Made by a program: the position numbers and the translations under genes
Shown here: positions 1-10,469 of the stretch, piece after piece
Layout of the letters: each line of letters opens with the position of its first letter
Numbering within the stretch: the stretch's first letter is position 1
Notes under the pieces: generated by a model
Seen by the model: the letters and a program-made list of their open reading frames with translations, nothing else
Database searches by the model: none
What the model was told of the DNA's origin: nothing
Assembly: GCA_027604705.1 (NCBI GenBank)
Contig: JADHYV010000082.1
Location: forward strand, 1 to 64,000
DNA from: Allomyces arbusculus
Taxonomy: Eukaryota; Blastocladiomycota; Blastocladiomycetes; Blastocladiales; Blastocladiaceae
Length of the DNA stretch: 64,000 bases
Direction: 5' to 3'

Positions 1-570
1 GGTACGCTTCATCTTGAGGCTGCAAAACGGCTCGTCGGATACTTGCTTGGAACGTCGAACCTCGGCATCAAGTTCTCAGGCAAGGACATGAAAATCGAAG
101 CGTTTGCAGATGCCAACTGGGCCGAGGATCGCAGTGATCGCAAGTCAACATTTGGTTATGTGGTATGTGTTGGCGGCAGTCCAGTCGCCTGGCAGTCGAA
201 GAAACAGACGCTTGTGGCCAAGTCGACAATGGCCACTGAGTATGTGTCTGCAAGTCTTGCCAGCGACACGATTCTCACGATGTGTGCACTGCTCAAGGAA
301 CTTGGGTACAAGCTGGATGGACCAACACCACTCATGGAGGACAATGAATCAGCAGAGCGTGTCGCCAAAGACACATTGCTCTCGTCCAAGCACGTCGAGA
401 TCCATGCACACTGGCTGCAGGACCAAGTTGCCAAGAAAACGATTGATCTGCAGCGCGTGGACATGGAGAACCAGATTGCCGACATTTTGACCAAGCCGCT
501 TGCTGCTCCTGCATTCCACAAGCTCCATGATATGATTGGGATTGAGGAAGTGCCCATGTCGTGCGGATAG
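1..570 (+). mobile_element. Ty1/copia retrotransposon, 3' end of pol (RNase H)
   Basis: The translated product is the C-terminal RNase H region of a copia-type polyprotein. Family hallmarks visible are the 'FADANWAED' stretch, 'GGSPVAWQSKKQ', the 'EDNESA' segment, 'KHVEIHAHWLQDQV' and the closing 'ADILTKPL'. The element enters from the left edge of the window, so gag, protease, integrase and reverse transcriptase are not visible. The part seen is an open frame ending at a stop, which suggests a fairly young insertion. A purine-rich stretch (about 583-591) follows the stop and leads into a likely LTR. Confidence is high for the family, and nothing can be said about whether the whole element is intact. 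Confidence 0.93.
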
Positions 571-591
571 GAAATGCTCGCCGTGGGGGAG

Positions 592-1127
592 TGTTGGAGT
601 GTTCGTCTCGCATTTGTGTTTCCCCTTTGATGTTTTTCCTTTGTCGTTTCACCGCTGGAGTTGTGTGAGTTGATCCCACGTGTAAATCACGGTGGCAACC
701 TAGGGTTTGGTCGCCACTGCCATGAAGTGCAGAGTTCTCGCCCCAAATGAATTCTCTCTCCCCGCTGAACCTTTTCGATACAGGGGAACTATTGCTAACC
801 CTGGGTAGTTTACGATTAGGGTTTGGGTGTAGTGCTTCCCCTGAATGACGACCCACCTGCAGGGTGTGACCAGCAAGCACCTCTCTTGGGTAATGTTCAT
901 TGTGGTTGTGCAGTGACGATCCAGGTCATGGATGTGAACTTGATGGTGACCAATGAAGTCATGCACATGGCACAGCCACCTTGTTGGAAATTTTTCCGAC
1001 ATATGTTTGGAAGTGACTGGCCATACTTCCTATGTGGTGCAGCACAGTTTGTGGAGGTTGTGCACCTTTAAGGAGGCCAAACACGACCAGGGGAGGCAAG
1101 GGAACGCGTAACAGCTCTTGCTCAACA
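592..1127 (+). repeat. Probable 3' LTR of the copia element (right edge uncertain)
   Basis: Directly after the purine-rich tract the sequence begins TGTTGGAGTG, a usual start for copia LTRs. A candidate right end is the 'CTCAACA' at about 1121-1127, which would give an LTR of roughly 540 bp. The left LTR is outside the window, so the right edge cannot be fixed by comparison. The rest of the interval up to 1313 shows no gene. Confidence 0.5.
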
Positions 1128-1313
1128 ATGCAGGGTGATGGACTACAGGGATTGAATTGAAGGACCTGTCAAGGCGGGTCCAGAGTTGTACACGTTGCTG
1201 GCCATTGTTTCCAAGATTCGCTCTACTACAGACTAAACAGTGCGTGTGGCGCAACACGACGTGACGCTGCACGCACCGCCAAACAAGCAGATAATAATTG
1301 AAGTCTTGATGAT

Positions 1314-4300
1314 TTACTGGATCAGACACTCCGTCCCACATGCGCGCTGCTTCTCCACCCCCACGAGGTCATTGTCATCCACGGTCTCCCCATCACTCCC
1401 CGCATCGCCAACCCTCCTCCCCTCCCCATTGCCATCCTCCTTCCCGCGTCGCCACCCCGCCCGCACCCGCAACCCTTCCCCTCCACTACCAACATCCACT
1501 GCCTGGAATACTGCCATCAACCTCACGCGCATCCCCGTGCCTTCCTCCACCGTCACCCCAAGCGCCCGCTCGATTCGCGCCACCACCTCGCTCGCCCCAT
1601 CGAGTTCCGCCACGACGCGATCCAGTTCGCGCTGTACCAACAACCGCTCGAAAATGCCCACCGCGCGCGTGAGGGCGCTGTGGCACTGCAAGTGCCGCAG
1701 GACCGCCCACGCGGACTGTAACGCACGCGCGGTATCGCGTGTGGCCGCGTCGAGAATGGCTAAGTCTGAGTCTTCCTCGATGTCGTCGTTGGTGAGGTTG
1801 AAGTGGAGTAACTCGGCCGCCGCGTCCGGATCGTCGGCAACGGTTGTGCTGGGGAGGAGATCCGTCGTATGCCCCGAATCCGGCCCACGCTCCAACGACT
1901 TCTCCCGCGGGCGCGTGTTGCCGCTTGCCTCGCTCTCCAGATGTAAATCTGCCGGATGCGTTTGGACGAGCGTCCGAAACTCTGCGAGCTGCGTCGAGAA
2001 CCATCCGGTCGCACCGGCCCCTCCTCCTGACGTCGGCGATGTGGGCGGCCGCGGCCATGCGCGCGCAATCCCCGGTGGGACCAAGGCCCCTAACCGGTCG
2101 AGCACCTGTGTCTGCGCATCGCGGTCAGCCAGCCGCAAATGCCGCACGACATCCGTAATCGACTCGGCTGTTCCAGCACGCGACGCGAGGTCCGGCCGGT
2201 ACACTTCGAGGAGGTCGGCGAGTAGGGTCGAGTGCGGGATTCCGCCAAGCCCCCAGGCGGATCGTGTCGGGGACCGGGACCGCGTGGGGGATGCCGAGCT
2301 GGACCGAGTTGGGGATGCAGGTCGCGATACGGTGTCCTCGACGGCCAACTGCGCCGGCAGCGGGCATGTATCGCGCAATTGCGCGAGAGCTTGCGTGGCC
2401 GTCAGGTCGGCGACAAGGATGTCCGACGTGATTTGACCGGCAATATCGCGTAAGGTCTCGGCAGCAGTCGTGAATGAGTCGAGGAGGGCGCGATACCGCG
2501 TATGCATCGGATCGTCGTCGGTGGGTAGGCCGGCGGAGACGGGTGCGGCCGTCTGGGAGGGTGATCCGGGTGGTGCAGGAAGTGATGGTGGTGGTGGCGG
2601 TGCTTGGATTTGCGCGCGAGACCGTAATTGCTCGAGTTCGGCGCGGTACTGCTGCTCCTTGGCGGCCCATTCCGACTCTAGGCAATAGAATCGAGTGTGT
2701 GAGGTGAGTGAAACATCAAGATGGCCATCAAAATGCGGGAGCAGCGGTACCTTTCCGCTTGAGCGCCTCCTCAAGTTCCTTGGCCAACTTCTCGTGGTCC
2801 ACCTCGACATTGACGCGCGCGTGCGTCTTGATGCGCATCGCGCGAAAACCAAACAGCAGCGTGCCCTTGGTCTCAGACAAGTCCTTGCGCGTTGGCGAGA
2901 CGCAGACCTATCGTGGGCGAGAACACAATGAGTCGCGAACAAACTCGTCCAATCCAACGCGACGGCCAAAACACACAATTAAACTCGTCAAACAGTTCCC
3001 ACCCAGACTCTCCTGCAACAACCGAGTCAAGGCCGCGTTCCGGAACGGAATATGCTTTTTCGACTCGGCCAATGCCTGGATCACGTTGCCGAGTTCGAGC
3101 AGCGACAAGTTGATATCCTTGGCCTCATTAAGTTGCTGCCCCGTGGCGAGCGTCTTTTTCACGCGCTCCGACCCGGCCAGGTCGCACAGCGTCAACCGCC
3201 CACGCACGACCACGTCCGGGTCCTGGCCCGCAAACATGTCCTCGGTGGCGGTGTGCGCATGCTCGTCATCGTCATCCAAGTCAAGGTCGTCTTCGCCGGG
3301 CGTGTAGAAAATACTCGGTCGCGGCGCGAAAAACGACGACGGCGCCGAGGCGGTTGGTGGAGCCAGATTCGACCCGAGGACGGATGGCGGGCGGAGGGAC
3401 GACGAACCAGACTGCATCACGGAGGGAACCGGGGACGTCGGTGACGTGGGCGACGCGCTGCGCTGTAAACCGGCGCTTGCGCCCGCGACCGACGACGACG
3501 CCGAGAGCGAGTTGAAAGACGTGCGGCTCATGGACGCAGCGAGTCCAAACGCACGATTCGGCGCGCGCTCGACGGTCAAGAAACAAATTGCGTGCGAACG
3601 CGACGAGTGCCGGTTCATTTTGGTTTCGGCAAAGACGAGCCGCGACTGGCCGAGCTGCAGCATCGCGTTCACGTCGTTGATCGATCGCACAGCGTGTTCG
3701 GTCAGCCCCTCGACAAAGATGCCGAGTTCCGGGTGCTCACGCAGGGCCAGGTCGGGTGCATCTTGTAAATCGTCGGGCATGTCGGTTGCCAGCAGGTCGT
3801 AGATGCGCTCTTGGTAGATTTGCATGTAGGATAGGCGGACCTTGTAGACGAACCGGTGCTGATCGCGCGCCATGGCGCGGAACAACTGCCGCAGGGCGCG
3901 CGGGATGACGCCGTCGGACGCTGAGAGCGTCGTGGTCTTGCCTACATACAATGAGAATAGCGTGTAAGCCTCGCGTTGAGTATACAGCAGCTGTGCAATG
4001 CGATCAGAAATGGACGAACCGGTCCCTGTCTGGCCATACGCGATGAGCGTGCCGTTGAAACCACGCAGACAGGCCTCGACCAAGGGCTTCCCGACCTGCG
4101 CGTAGACGGCGCGGTTATCGGTAGCGGGCGGGAAGACGTGGTCAAAGACAAAGCTTGCGGGTTTTTTGACATTGTCGAAGATCGTGATCTGGTGCACGGG
4201 ATCAAATGGACCTGATCAGTCTCACTACGGGTGAGAAACGAAGTCAAACAGGAGTAATCCGAACATGACTTGCTTCCGGGTCGGTTGTGACAACGGGCGC

Positions 4301-4616
4301 GTCTTTTTCGTTGGCTTCGTGCGCGAGGATGGGGCGGACGCGAACGAAGACCTTGATCCGGCCCGATTCTGTCCACCAGAACGCGCGGCACACGGTCAGG
4401 AAATGGCAGACGACGCGGGACCAAGGCCAACATGACGGTACCGTCGCCCATAACGGATCCAACGTGGTTTGGTGCCGCGCTCGCCTGGTCGAGGTGCAGC
4501 GTCGATGTTGGGCTCGTCGGCGGCGGGCTGCCCTTGGCCGAGGACGGAGCCGACGAGCTCGACATGACCGAGGGCGCTGGGCTGTGGCCGGGCGACAGCG
4601 AGTAGACGTTGTTCAT
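1314..4616 (-). CDS. Kinesin motor protein with N-terminal motor domain
   Basis: Microtubule motor. Exons (minus strand, 5' to 3'): 4616-4442, 4368-4265, 4188-4020, 3941-2977, 2907-2751, 2677-1314; 2934 nt, 977 residues, all introns GT..AG of 69-78 bp. The motor begins at 'GRIKVFVRVRP'. The P-loop GQTGTGKTT is split by the third intron. Switch I 'NRHSSRSH' and switch II 'DLAGSERV' are present, as is 'LGGNCLTSLIVCVSP'. The neck 'ETKGTLLFGFRAMRIK' followed by 'VNVEVDHEKLAKELEEAL' recalls kinesin-1 and ARK/KIN-UNC kinesins more than BimC types, so the subfamily is uncertain. About 120 Ser/Pro/Asp-rich residues are inserted between switch I and switch II. The tail is low-complexity with short helical stretches. 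An open frame of 127 codons upstream ends on the start codon (ATGA overlap). Confidence 0.93.
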
Positions 4617-4996
4617 GGGCCGGTCGCAGTAGTTAGGCTTGATGGAAAGGGATCACGGGAGCGTTGCACTGGCTGCTTGGGTTTCTGGACGTCAACTAGA
4701 GCCGCCTGCACCGTCGTCTCGCGCGGTCCTGGCGTGATCCACTGATACTCGACAGTTGCAGCGAGTCCTGGTCGCGATTTCCTTGGATTTTCGTGGCTCA
4801 AAGCGCTGTCGACGATGACACGTTCATGAACGAACACGACGCGCGTGATGGAAATTGTTGAAGACGGGGAAGACAAAGGGCCATGTTGCGGTGGAGTCGC
4901 TCTGCCAGAACCATCGCCTTGCAGAAACACGAGCAGGCGCTGCGGTGGGCTAAGCTCCTCCACCATCTTTTCACCAACTCCTGCCAACGAGCTCAA
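4613..4996 (-). CDS. Small open frame overlapping the kinesin start (uORF or small gene)
   Basis: A 127-codon frame (starts MSSLAGVGEKMVEEL) whose TGA stop overlaps the kinesin ATG as ATGA. It contains plausible helical sequence at its N-terminus and an 'EYQWITPGPRETT' segment. I do not recognise a family. It may be the leader of the kinesin mRNA, a separate short gene whose intron I have not placed, or chance. The rest of the 4617-5163 spacer lies between divergent kinesin and DPM2 genes and presumably carries both promoters. Confidence 0.25.
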   Translation of the reverse strand: MSSLAGVGEKMVEELSPPQRLLVFLQGDGSGRATPPQHGPLSSPSSTISITRVVFVHERVIVDSALSHENPRKSRPGLAATVEYQWITPGPRETTVQAALVDVQKPKQPVQRSRDPFPSSLTTATGP

Positions 4997-5163
4997 AGCA
5001 GCAGCCCACAGTCGCGTCGACCCCCGCGTACCGGCAGCATTTCATCGACAACGCGACCAGGACGCACGCAGCGAGCAGTGCCAGTAAATTTCTCGGTTCC
5101 AACCCGCCGACCGGCCACCTGCACCGCGACGCGCACACCGCACCCGTTCTTCCGACCACCACC

Positions 5164-5682
5164 ATGGTATTTGCTGGCTTCAGGTCCAACTTCGCGACCC
5201 CGCCGCCGCGTCAAGATCAACGAGCAGCTCGGCCACGCCGGCAACATGACGATTGAACGCCCACGGTGGCGGGAGCACCATCGCAGGCGTCCCCGACGCT
5301 TCCCTAACCCAGCATTCCGACACGCAATTCTCCTAGGCGACCGCACAAGACCAGGCCGTGGGCGGCCTCTTCCTCTTCGTGGCCGCCGCCGTTTGGCTCT
5401 ACTACACGGCATGGGTCTTCCTGCTGGTACGCGCCGTGGCCTCCACCGGCCCCCTCCGTGGATCAACCGTGGATTTCGTCCAACCTTGGAATATTTCCTG
5501 TCTAGCCGTTTGTCGACGCCGACCACTTCCTGCACGCGCTCTTCCTCCCACGCGAGTACGCCATCCTGATCCCGACGGCCTTGCTCGTCGTGGGCGTTTC
5601 GGGGATCGCCGGGTTCATTGCGATCTCGGTTGCCAAGAGCAACGCCAAGAAGAAGGCCAAGGCGCAGAAGAAGGCCAACTGA
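5164..5682 (+). CDS. DPM2: Dolichol-phosphate mannosyltransferase regulatory subunit DPM2
   Basis: Small ER membrane subunit that stabilises the DPM1 catalytic subunit, which makes dolichol-phosphate-mannose for GPI anchors and glycosylation. Exons 5164-5166, 5337-5426, 5506-5682; 270 nt, 89 residues. The first exon is only the ATG (Kozak ACCACCATG) and is followed at once by a 170-bp intron. Joined, the protein starts MATAQDQAVGG, matching human MATGTDQVVG. Two hydrophobic segments are seen: 'FVAAAVWLYYTAWVFLLV', holding the family YYTAWV motif, and 'LIPTALLVVGVSGIAGFIAI'. 'PFVDADHFLHALFLPREYA' lies between them, and the tail is a run of lysines. Length and order match the family (84 residues in human). 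Confidence 0.95.
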
Positions 5683-5915
5683 GCAGAGTTGAGGACACAG
5701 AGTCTATGTATATCCAGCTTGTGTTTATATGTTTCGACGATTGGCCGCGAAGGAAAAGGGGAAGGTATGCTCAAACCCATCCTTCGCAACTTGTTTGAAC
5801 TGTTGCGACTCGTACGGAAGATCAAGTCGAAAGCGATGGGATATCAAAAGACCAAAAACGAAAAAAGGCAAAATCAACTGCCATTCAGGACCAAGACCGG
5901 CACACCGCCAACTTG

Positions 5916-6749
5916 TCACAAATCCATGTCCGGCTCATCGTCGTCTGACAGCGACCCGACCGACTCGGACTCGTCCGACTCGGATTCCGATTCCTTGGAC
6001 GCGTCGTAGGCTTCCTTGGACGCGAACCGCTGCACGTAGTCTGCTCCAACCCTTCCATCAGCTCCATGTAGGCCGTACGGATACCAAGAGCGCTGGAAAC
6101 GTACCCTTGACCTTGGCCTCGTACGCGGCCGGCTCGCGCATCATCAGCGCTGCCGCCTCGCCGTTCAGCGGGTCGGTCGGGTTCGGGTACCGCAACAGTT
6201 GCGGCAGGAACACTTCGAAGATGTTGATCATGTCTGGACGGTGGGACGGCGGGTCGGTCAGCCGAGAGTTGTACGAGAGGTGAACTTTCGAGAAGGGTAA
6301 GTACCAAACATTGGGCTCCACGTCTGGTTGATCACATCGAGGCACACCGACCCGGACCGCTCGTCAATGTTCGGGTGGAAGATCTTGTTGGTGAACCCAA
6401 TCGACGGCGACCGGTACGGGTACTGGTCGGGCAACTCCACGCGGATTTTCCAGACGCCGCCGGCAAATGGCGCTGATCGAAAGGGCGGCGGTGCGACGGT
6501 CAGTGTTCGGCTCATCTGCGTGCCAGAGAATGACAAACGCCGAGGAAGAGCATACTGTCGGTTGGGCCCTCAAACTTGACGAAAAACTCTTGCATGCTGT
6601 CGTTGATCAGGTTCACCTCGTAGTCACCCATCAACCTGAGCGACACGAGTTCGATCAGAGCCAACCGCCGAGGTAAACGCGAGAAAGTGCCGATTCGCAA
6701 CGTACAGCTTCATCACGTCCGTCTCGATGCGCCGCCGCGGGGACGACAT
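5916..6749 (-). CDS. UBC8: Ubiquitin-conjugating enzyme E2, Ubc8/UBE2H type
   Basis: E2 enzyme; in yeast and animals this type works with the GID/CTLH ligase. Exons (minus) 6749-6706, 6635-6556, 6472-6305, 6233-6105, 6040-5916; 546 nt, 181 residues (human UBE2H 183). It begins [15 protein letters not shown], nearly the human start. '[15 protein letters not shown]', '[17 protein letters not shown]' and '[13 protein letters not shown]' follow, with HPN at 74-76 and catalytic Cys85. After '[19 protein letters not shown]' comes an acidic Ser/Glu/Asp tail ending DDDEPDMDL, also typical of UBE2H and a possible CK2 target. Introns are 64-83 bp. Confidence 0.96.
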
Positions 6750-7179
6750 AGTTGTCTGCTCTTGTCGGGGGAAAAGGAACACAGACGAATTGGGGCGGCA
6801 CGCGCTTGCAAGAACAGTTGGCGGTTGACGGCCTGGCGACCACGGAATTCGATGGAGAGGACGGAAAGATTGGGAGCCGCTCGTCGACGCTGGCCGCGAT
6901 AGTGATGAACGATCGTTAGCGAGTCCTGTCGCACGGTTGCAGCAAGTTATGTTGGATGGGTGCGGGTTGTGACGGGGGAAAGAATTGTCAAATTTGCGAG
7001 TGGAGGCCGAGCAAACGCACGGAAAAACAACGACGCGCAAGCAAATCGTGAACAAAAGGAGAATCGTGACACTTCGCCGCTGCTCTGGCAAACAAGCAGG
7101 AACATTTCCTGCTCGGCGTGTTGAAACTCTTTCTCAAATAATGTGCGCAAAACTGGTGGTTGTATTGTTTCAAGTTCGC
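6750..7179. other. Spacer between UBC8 5' end and TRM11 3' end
   Basis: About 430 bp upstream of the UBC8 start on the minus strand; it should hold the UBC8 promoter and the TRM11 3' UTR. No further gene, repeat or RNA was recognised. Confidence 0.5.
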
Positions 7180-9167
7180 TCACTTCGACCCGGCGTGGCC
7201 TGCCTTTCCATTCGCGGATGACCTTGCGGGCGGCACCGCCGCCGTCGCGCCCGACTCCGCTGATAACCGTGCCGGCTGCGGAGCGTCCTTGTGCGGCTCG
7301 CTCTTGGCCTGCTGCACGTCCTTGGAGGTTTGCTGCCTGTTTTTGGCGGCCTGCTGCGCGTCGAACTGCTCCTTGGCCTGCAACCCAAACGCGAAGTATT
7401 TTTCGCGGAACCCCTTGTGCCCCGGCGTCTTGGTCGGCTTCGCCTCCTCCTCGGCCGAATCCAACGCCCCCGGCGCCCCGGGCCCCGCGCGCTCGAGCTT
7501 GGCACTCAACTGTCCCGACCCGGACGACCGCATGCCCTCGACCCACGTCCTCGTCTTTTCGAGCGTGACGAGCCGACGACTCCACTGCCCAAACGGTTGC
7601 TCGCAATTCGCAACCAATGTCAGTGCCGGATGCGTCGGAATATCCTCGTCGGCGTACTCGGCCTTGACCGTCGGCAACCAGTAGGCGATCCGCCCGCCGA
7701 CGCGCAGGTGCCGCCCGGCAAAATCGGTCAAGTCGGCCATGACCGCATCGAGGTCGTACGGAACGGTTTGCGGGTACCGCCCGTGCGGGTGCTTGGCCGA
7801 GACGAGTTGTCGCGGCGCCTGCTCGGCCGCTGGCGGCTCGGTCGTCGTCGCAGCGAGCGCGATAGACCCGTTGGGGCGCTTCACCCACTCGGCGCGTTTC
7901 GGGTCGGCGCCAATTTTCTTGGCCCCCGCGCGAACACCATACGGCGGATCCGTGATAATCGCATCAAACAGTTCCCCCGCGCGCAGCGGGTGGTGCGCCA
8001 TGTCATAGACCAAGCAATCAACGACGCGATCCTGCAGACCGTACTGCTCAACGTTCGACCAGACGCTTGCCGACCCTGGTTTCGCACCGCGGCGGGCATT
8101 ACCCTTGCCCGTCCCGCGAATTTGCCGGCCGTCGATATCGGATCCCATGGTCACGGCACCGAAATGCGCCATGGTGACGAGAAACGAGCCGGTGCCAACA
8201 AACGGGTCGTAGACGAGCGTGCCGGGCCGGACGAGGCCGAGGTTGCCCATGATCAGGGAGAGTTGCGGGTCCATGGAAGTCGTTCCGAGGTAGGTGCGTT
8301 TCTTGAGACTGAATTTGTCGATGGCGGCGCGGTTGCCGAAGCCGAGCTGAGAGGAGAGAAGGATTGCATCAGTCGGGGACAATTTCGGGGCGGTCGACGT
8401 TAGCGCACCTGGATGCCAAAGTACAAGTGCCTTGGCACATCCGACTTGTAATCGTAGTCCTCGAGCACGCCAAACGTCACGTCCGGGTTCTTCAAGTCAA
8501 TTGGGCCCGTAAACGCCATGAACGCGAACCGATTGATGACGGCCACCTTGTAGTCGAGCGCGCGTGAGTTGTTGAACGTTTCCACGACAAACTTGAACGA
8601 GCACGTCATGTAGAGCGCCTGGAAAGCGACAATACGCGTTGGTCAAACCTCGGCTCCCAACAATCGCGTCCCTCGTTGCTCCACACAACGACCGCGTACG
8701 TTTCGCTCAGGTTTGCGGCGAATCTGGTCAAACAGCGCCTCGTAGGAACTGCTCTCCTCCCAAAGCGCATAAATAGCCTTGACTAGAATCGCACGCCGAA
8801 CGAGCTTGATCGCATCCGCGTCCGACGCGAGCTGCACGGTCAAGAAGGGTCGGTCACGGTCGTAGCGGTGGTCTTCCATGACCAGGTCCACATTTTCGAG
8901 TTTAGCGAGCGACCACAGTTCGGCAAAACGGAAATCTTCGTGCGCTTGCGCGAAATGGACGAGGTAGCGCTTCCTCTCGGGTGGGGCGTCACCATTTGGA
9001 GCTGGGCCCGTGGTCGGCAGGGCAGGGGACTTCGTGACGGGTGGTTGCGGCGCGCCGGGAGTGGGAGGTGCGCCAGGACCGTTGGCCTTGGCTGTGGCGG
9101 GGCCGGCGCCGGCTCTCGGTGCTGGAGATGATGGGGGTCGCGTGGCCATAGTCGTGGTCGTGGTCAT
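7180..9167 (-). CDS. TRM11: tRNA (guanine-10-N2)-methyltransferase catalytic subunit Trm11
   Basis: Methylates guanine 10 of tRNAs using S-adenosylmethionine, with partner Trm112. Exons (minus) 9167-8700, 8618-8409, 8346-7180; 1845 nt, 614 residues, introns 81 and 62 bp, both phase 0. After a Thr/Pro/Ala-rich leader of about 55 residues comes 'KRYLVHFAQAHEDFR', the usual N-terminus. 'RFAFMAFTGPIDLKNP' and 'FGVLEDYD' follow. The methyltransferase domain has the SAM motif DPFVGTGSF at 273 and the catalytic DPPYGVRAG at 359. 'KKRTYLGTTSMDPQLS' is a near-exact family block. It is longer than the yeast (433) and human (463) proteins because of the leader and a Lys/Ala-rich tail. Translation could also start at 9149 (MATRPP). 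Confidence 0.94.
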
Positions 9168-9560
9168 GACCGTGCTTGGTGGTCAATTCGTGATTGCACT
9201 GCAAACAACACTGATAGGGCTTGGTCGCCGACGTTGTGTTCGTGTCGATGGCGGTGCGGTTGGTTTGAGCCAGCCTGTATGTCGTTAACGATGGTCGTGC
9301 GAGCGGCCACGAAGGCGAAGCCGAACGCAAGGTGGGAAGGTTGTTTACGAGGTCACGCGGCGGCACCTGACCCATTTGCATCGCGTTGCCGGCTCGTTTC
9401 TGTCGGCCAAAGCAGCAAAGCACACCGTGCAGATCGTCATCACTGCCAAAGGCAACGGCGACCCGTTTTTTCGGCCATCACCGCGCGCGACAAGCACCGG
9501 CACTGGCCGCAATTGCCCGCAAACGAACCGTTCAACCTCCCTCGTCGCGCCCCCACCACC
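9168..9560. promoter_or_regulatory. Bidirectional promoter region TRM11 / complex I PSST subunit
   Basis: About 390 bp between two divergent start codons. Both promoters must lie here by position. No clear TATA box or conserved element was identified. Confidence 0.5.
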
Positions 9561-10469
9561 ATGTCGATGATCCGCAACCTCTCGACGCTCGGTCTGCGCG
9601 CATCGGCGCTCGCCGCGCGGCCCGCGCTCCTCGGCCGGTAATTACACTGTCCCTGCCTGCCAACGTCTTGCGCGACGCGAATCCGACGCAGATGGCGTGC
9701 CAGCCATTTCGGCGAGATACCGTTCGCGGAAAAGTAACGGTTCCGCATCGTTCCTATCTCCCCTCCAGGGCCTCGACCCGCGCGCAGTCGACGATCGCCA
9801 AGACGCAGTCGGCGATCCCCGCGGGCCCCGCCGGTGGCCAGATGGCGGCGCTCGCCCAGTCCAACTCGGGTGGTACGCACACGGCCCTGTCCCTCAAAAT
9901 TTGCGTGCGAGCGAGGCACTGATTGCGGTCGCGTAATCCAACAGAATACGTGCTCTCGACCGTCGACGACGTGATCAACTGGATCCGCGAGGGTTCGCTG
10001 TGGCCCATGACCTTTGGTCTCGCGTGCTGTGCCGTCGAGATGATGCACATGGCCGCGTCGCGGTACGATCAGGACCGTATCGGTATTGTCTTCCGTGCGT
10101 CGCCGCGTCAGGCCGATGTCATGATCGTTGCCGGTATGTCCCTCCTCGTCCACCATCTCTTCAATGCGATCCACTCACCTCGGATCAATTTTAATAGGCA
10201 CGCTCACCAACAAGATGGCGCCGGCGCTGCGCAAGGTCTACGACCAGATGCCCGAGCCGCGGTGGGTCATTTCCATGGGCTCGTGCGCGAACGGCGGCGG
10301 CTACTACCACTACTCGTACGCGGTCGTGCGCGGCTGCGACCGCATCGTGCCCGTTGACATTTACGTGCCCGGGTGCCCGCCCACGGCCGAGGCGCTCATG
10401 TACGGCGTGCTGCAGCTGCAAAAGAAGATTGCGCGCGAGCGTACGACGCGTATCTGGTTCCGCAAGTAA
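9561..10469 (+). CDS. NDUFS7: NADH:ubiquinone oxidoreductase 20 kDa subunit (PSST, NDUFS7)
   Basis: Core matrix-arm subunit of mitochondrial complex I that carries iron-sulfur cluster N2 next to the quinone site. Exons 9561-9637, 9769-9872, 9945-10133, 10198-10469; 642 nt, 213 residues. The start lies in an ACCACCATG context and gives [20 protein letters not shown], an Arg/Ser/Ala-rich mitochondrial targeting peptide. The conserved core follows: '[19 protein letters not shown]', '[19 protein letters not shown]', '[15 protein letters not shown]', '[17 protein letters not shown]'. The tandem Cys of ACCA and the Cys of GSCANGG and PGCPP are the expected cluster ligands. Introns 131, 72 and 64 bp. 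Confidence 0.97.

Noticed and set aside
1240-2436. 398-codon plus-strand frame
   Set aside because: Antisense to the kinesin tail; Arg/Ser/Pro composition fits complement of a GC-rich exon.
7291-8403. 370-codon plus-strand frame
   Set aside because: Antisense to the Trm11 methyltransferase domain, where the SAM motifs are on the minus strand.
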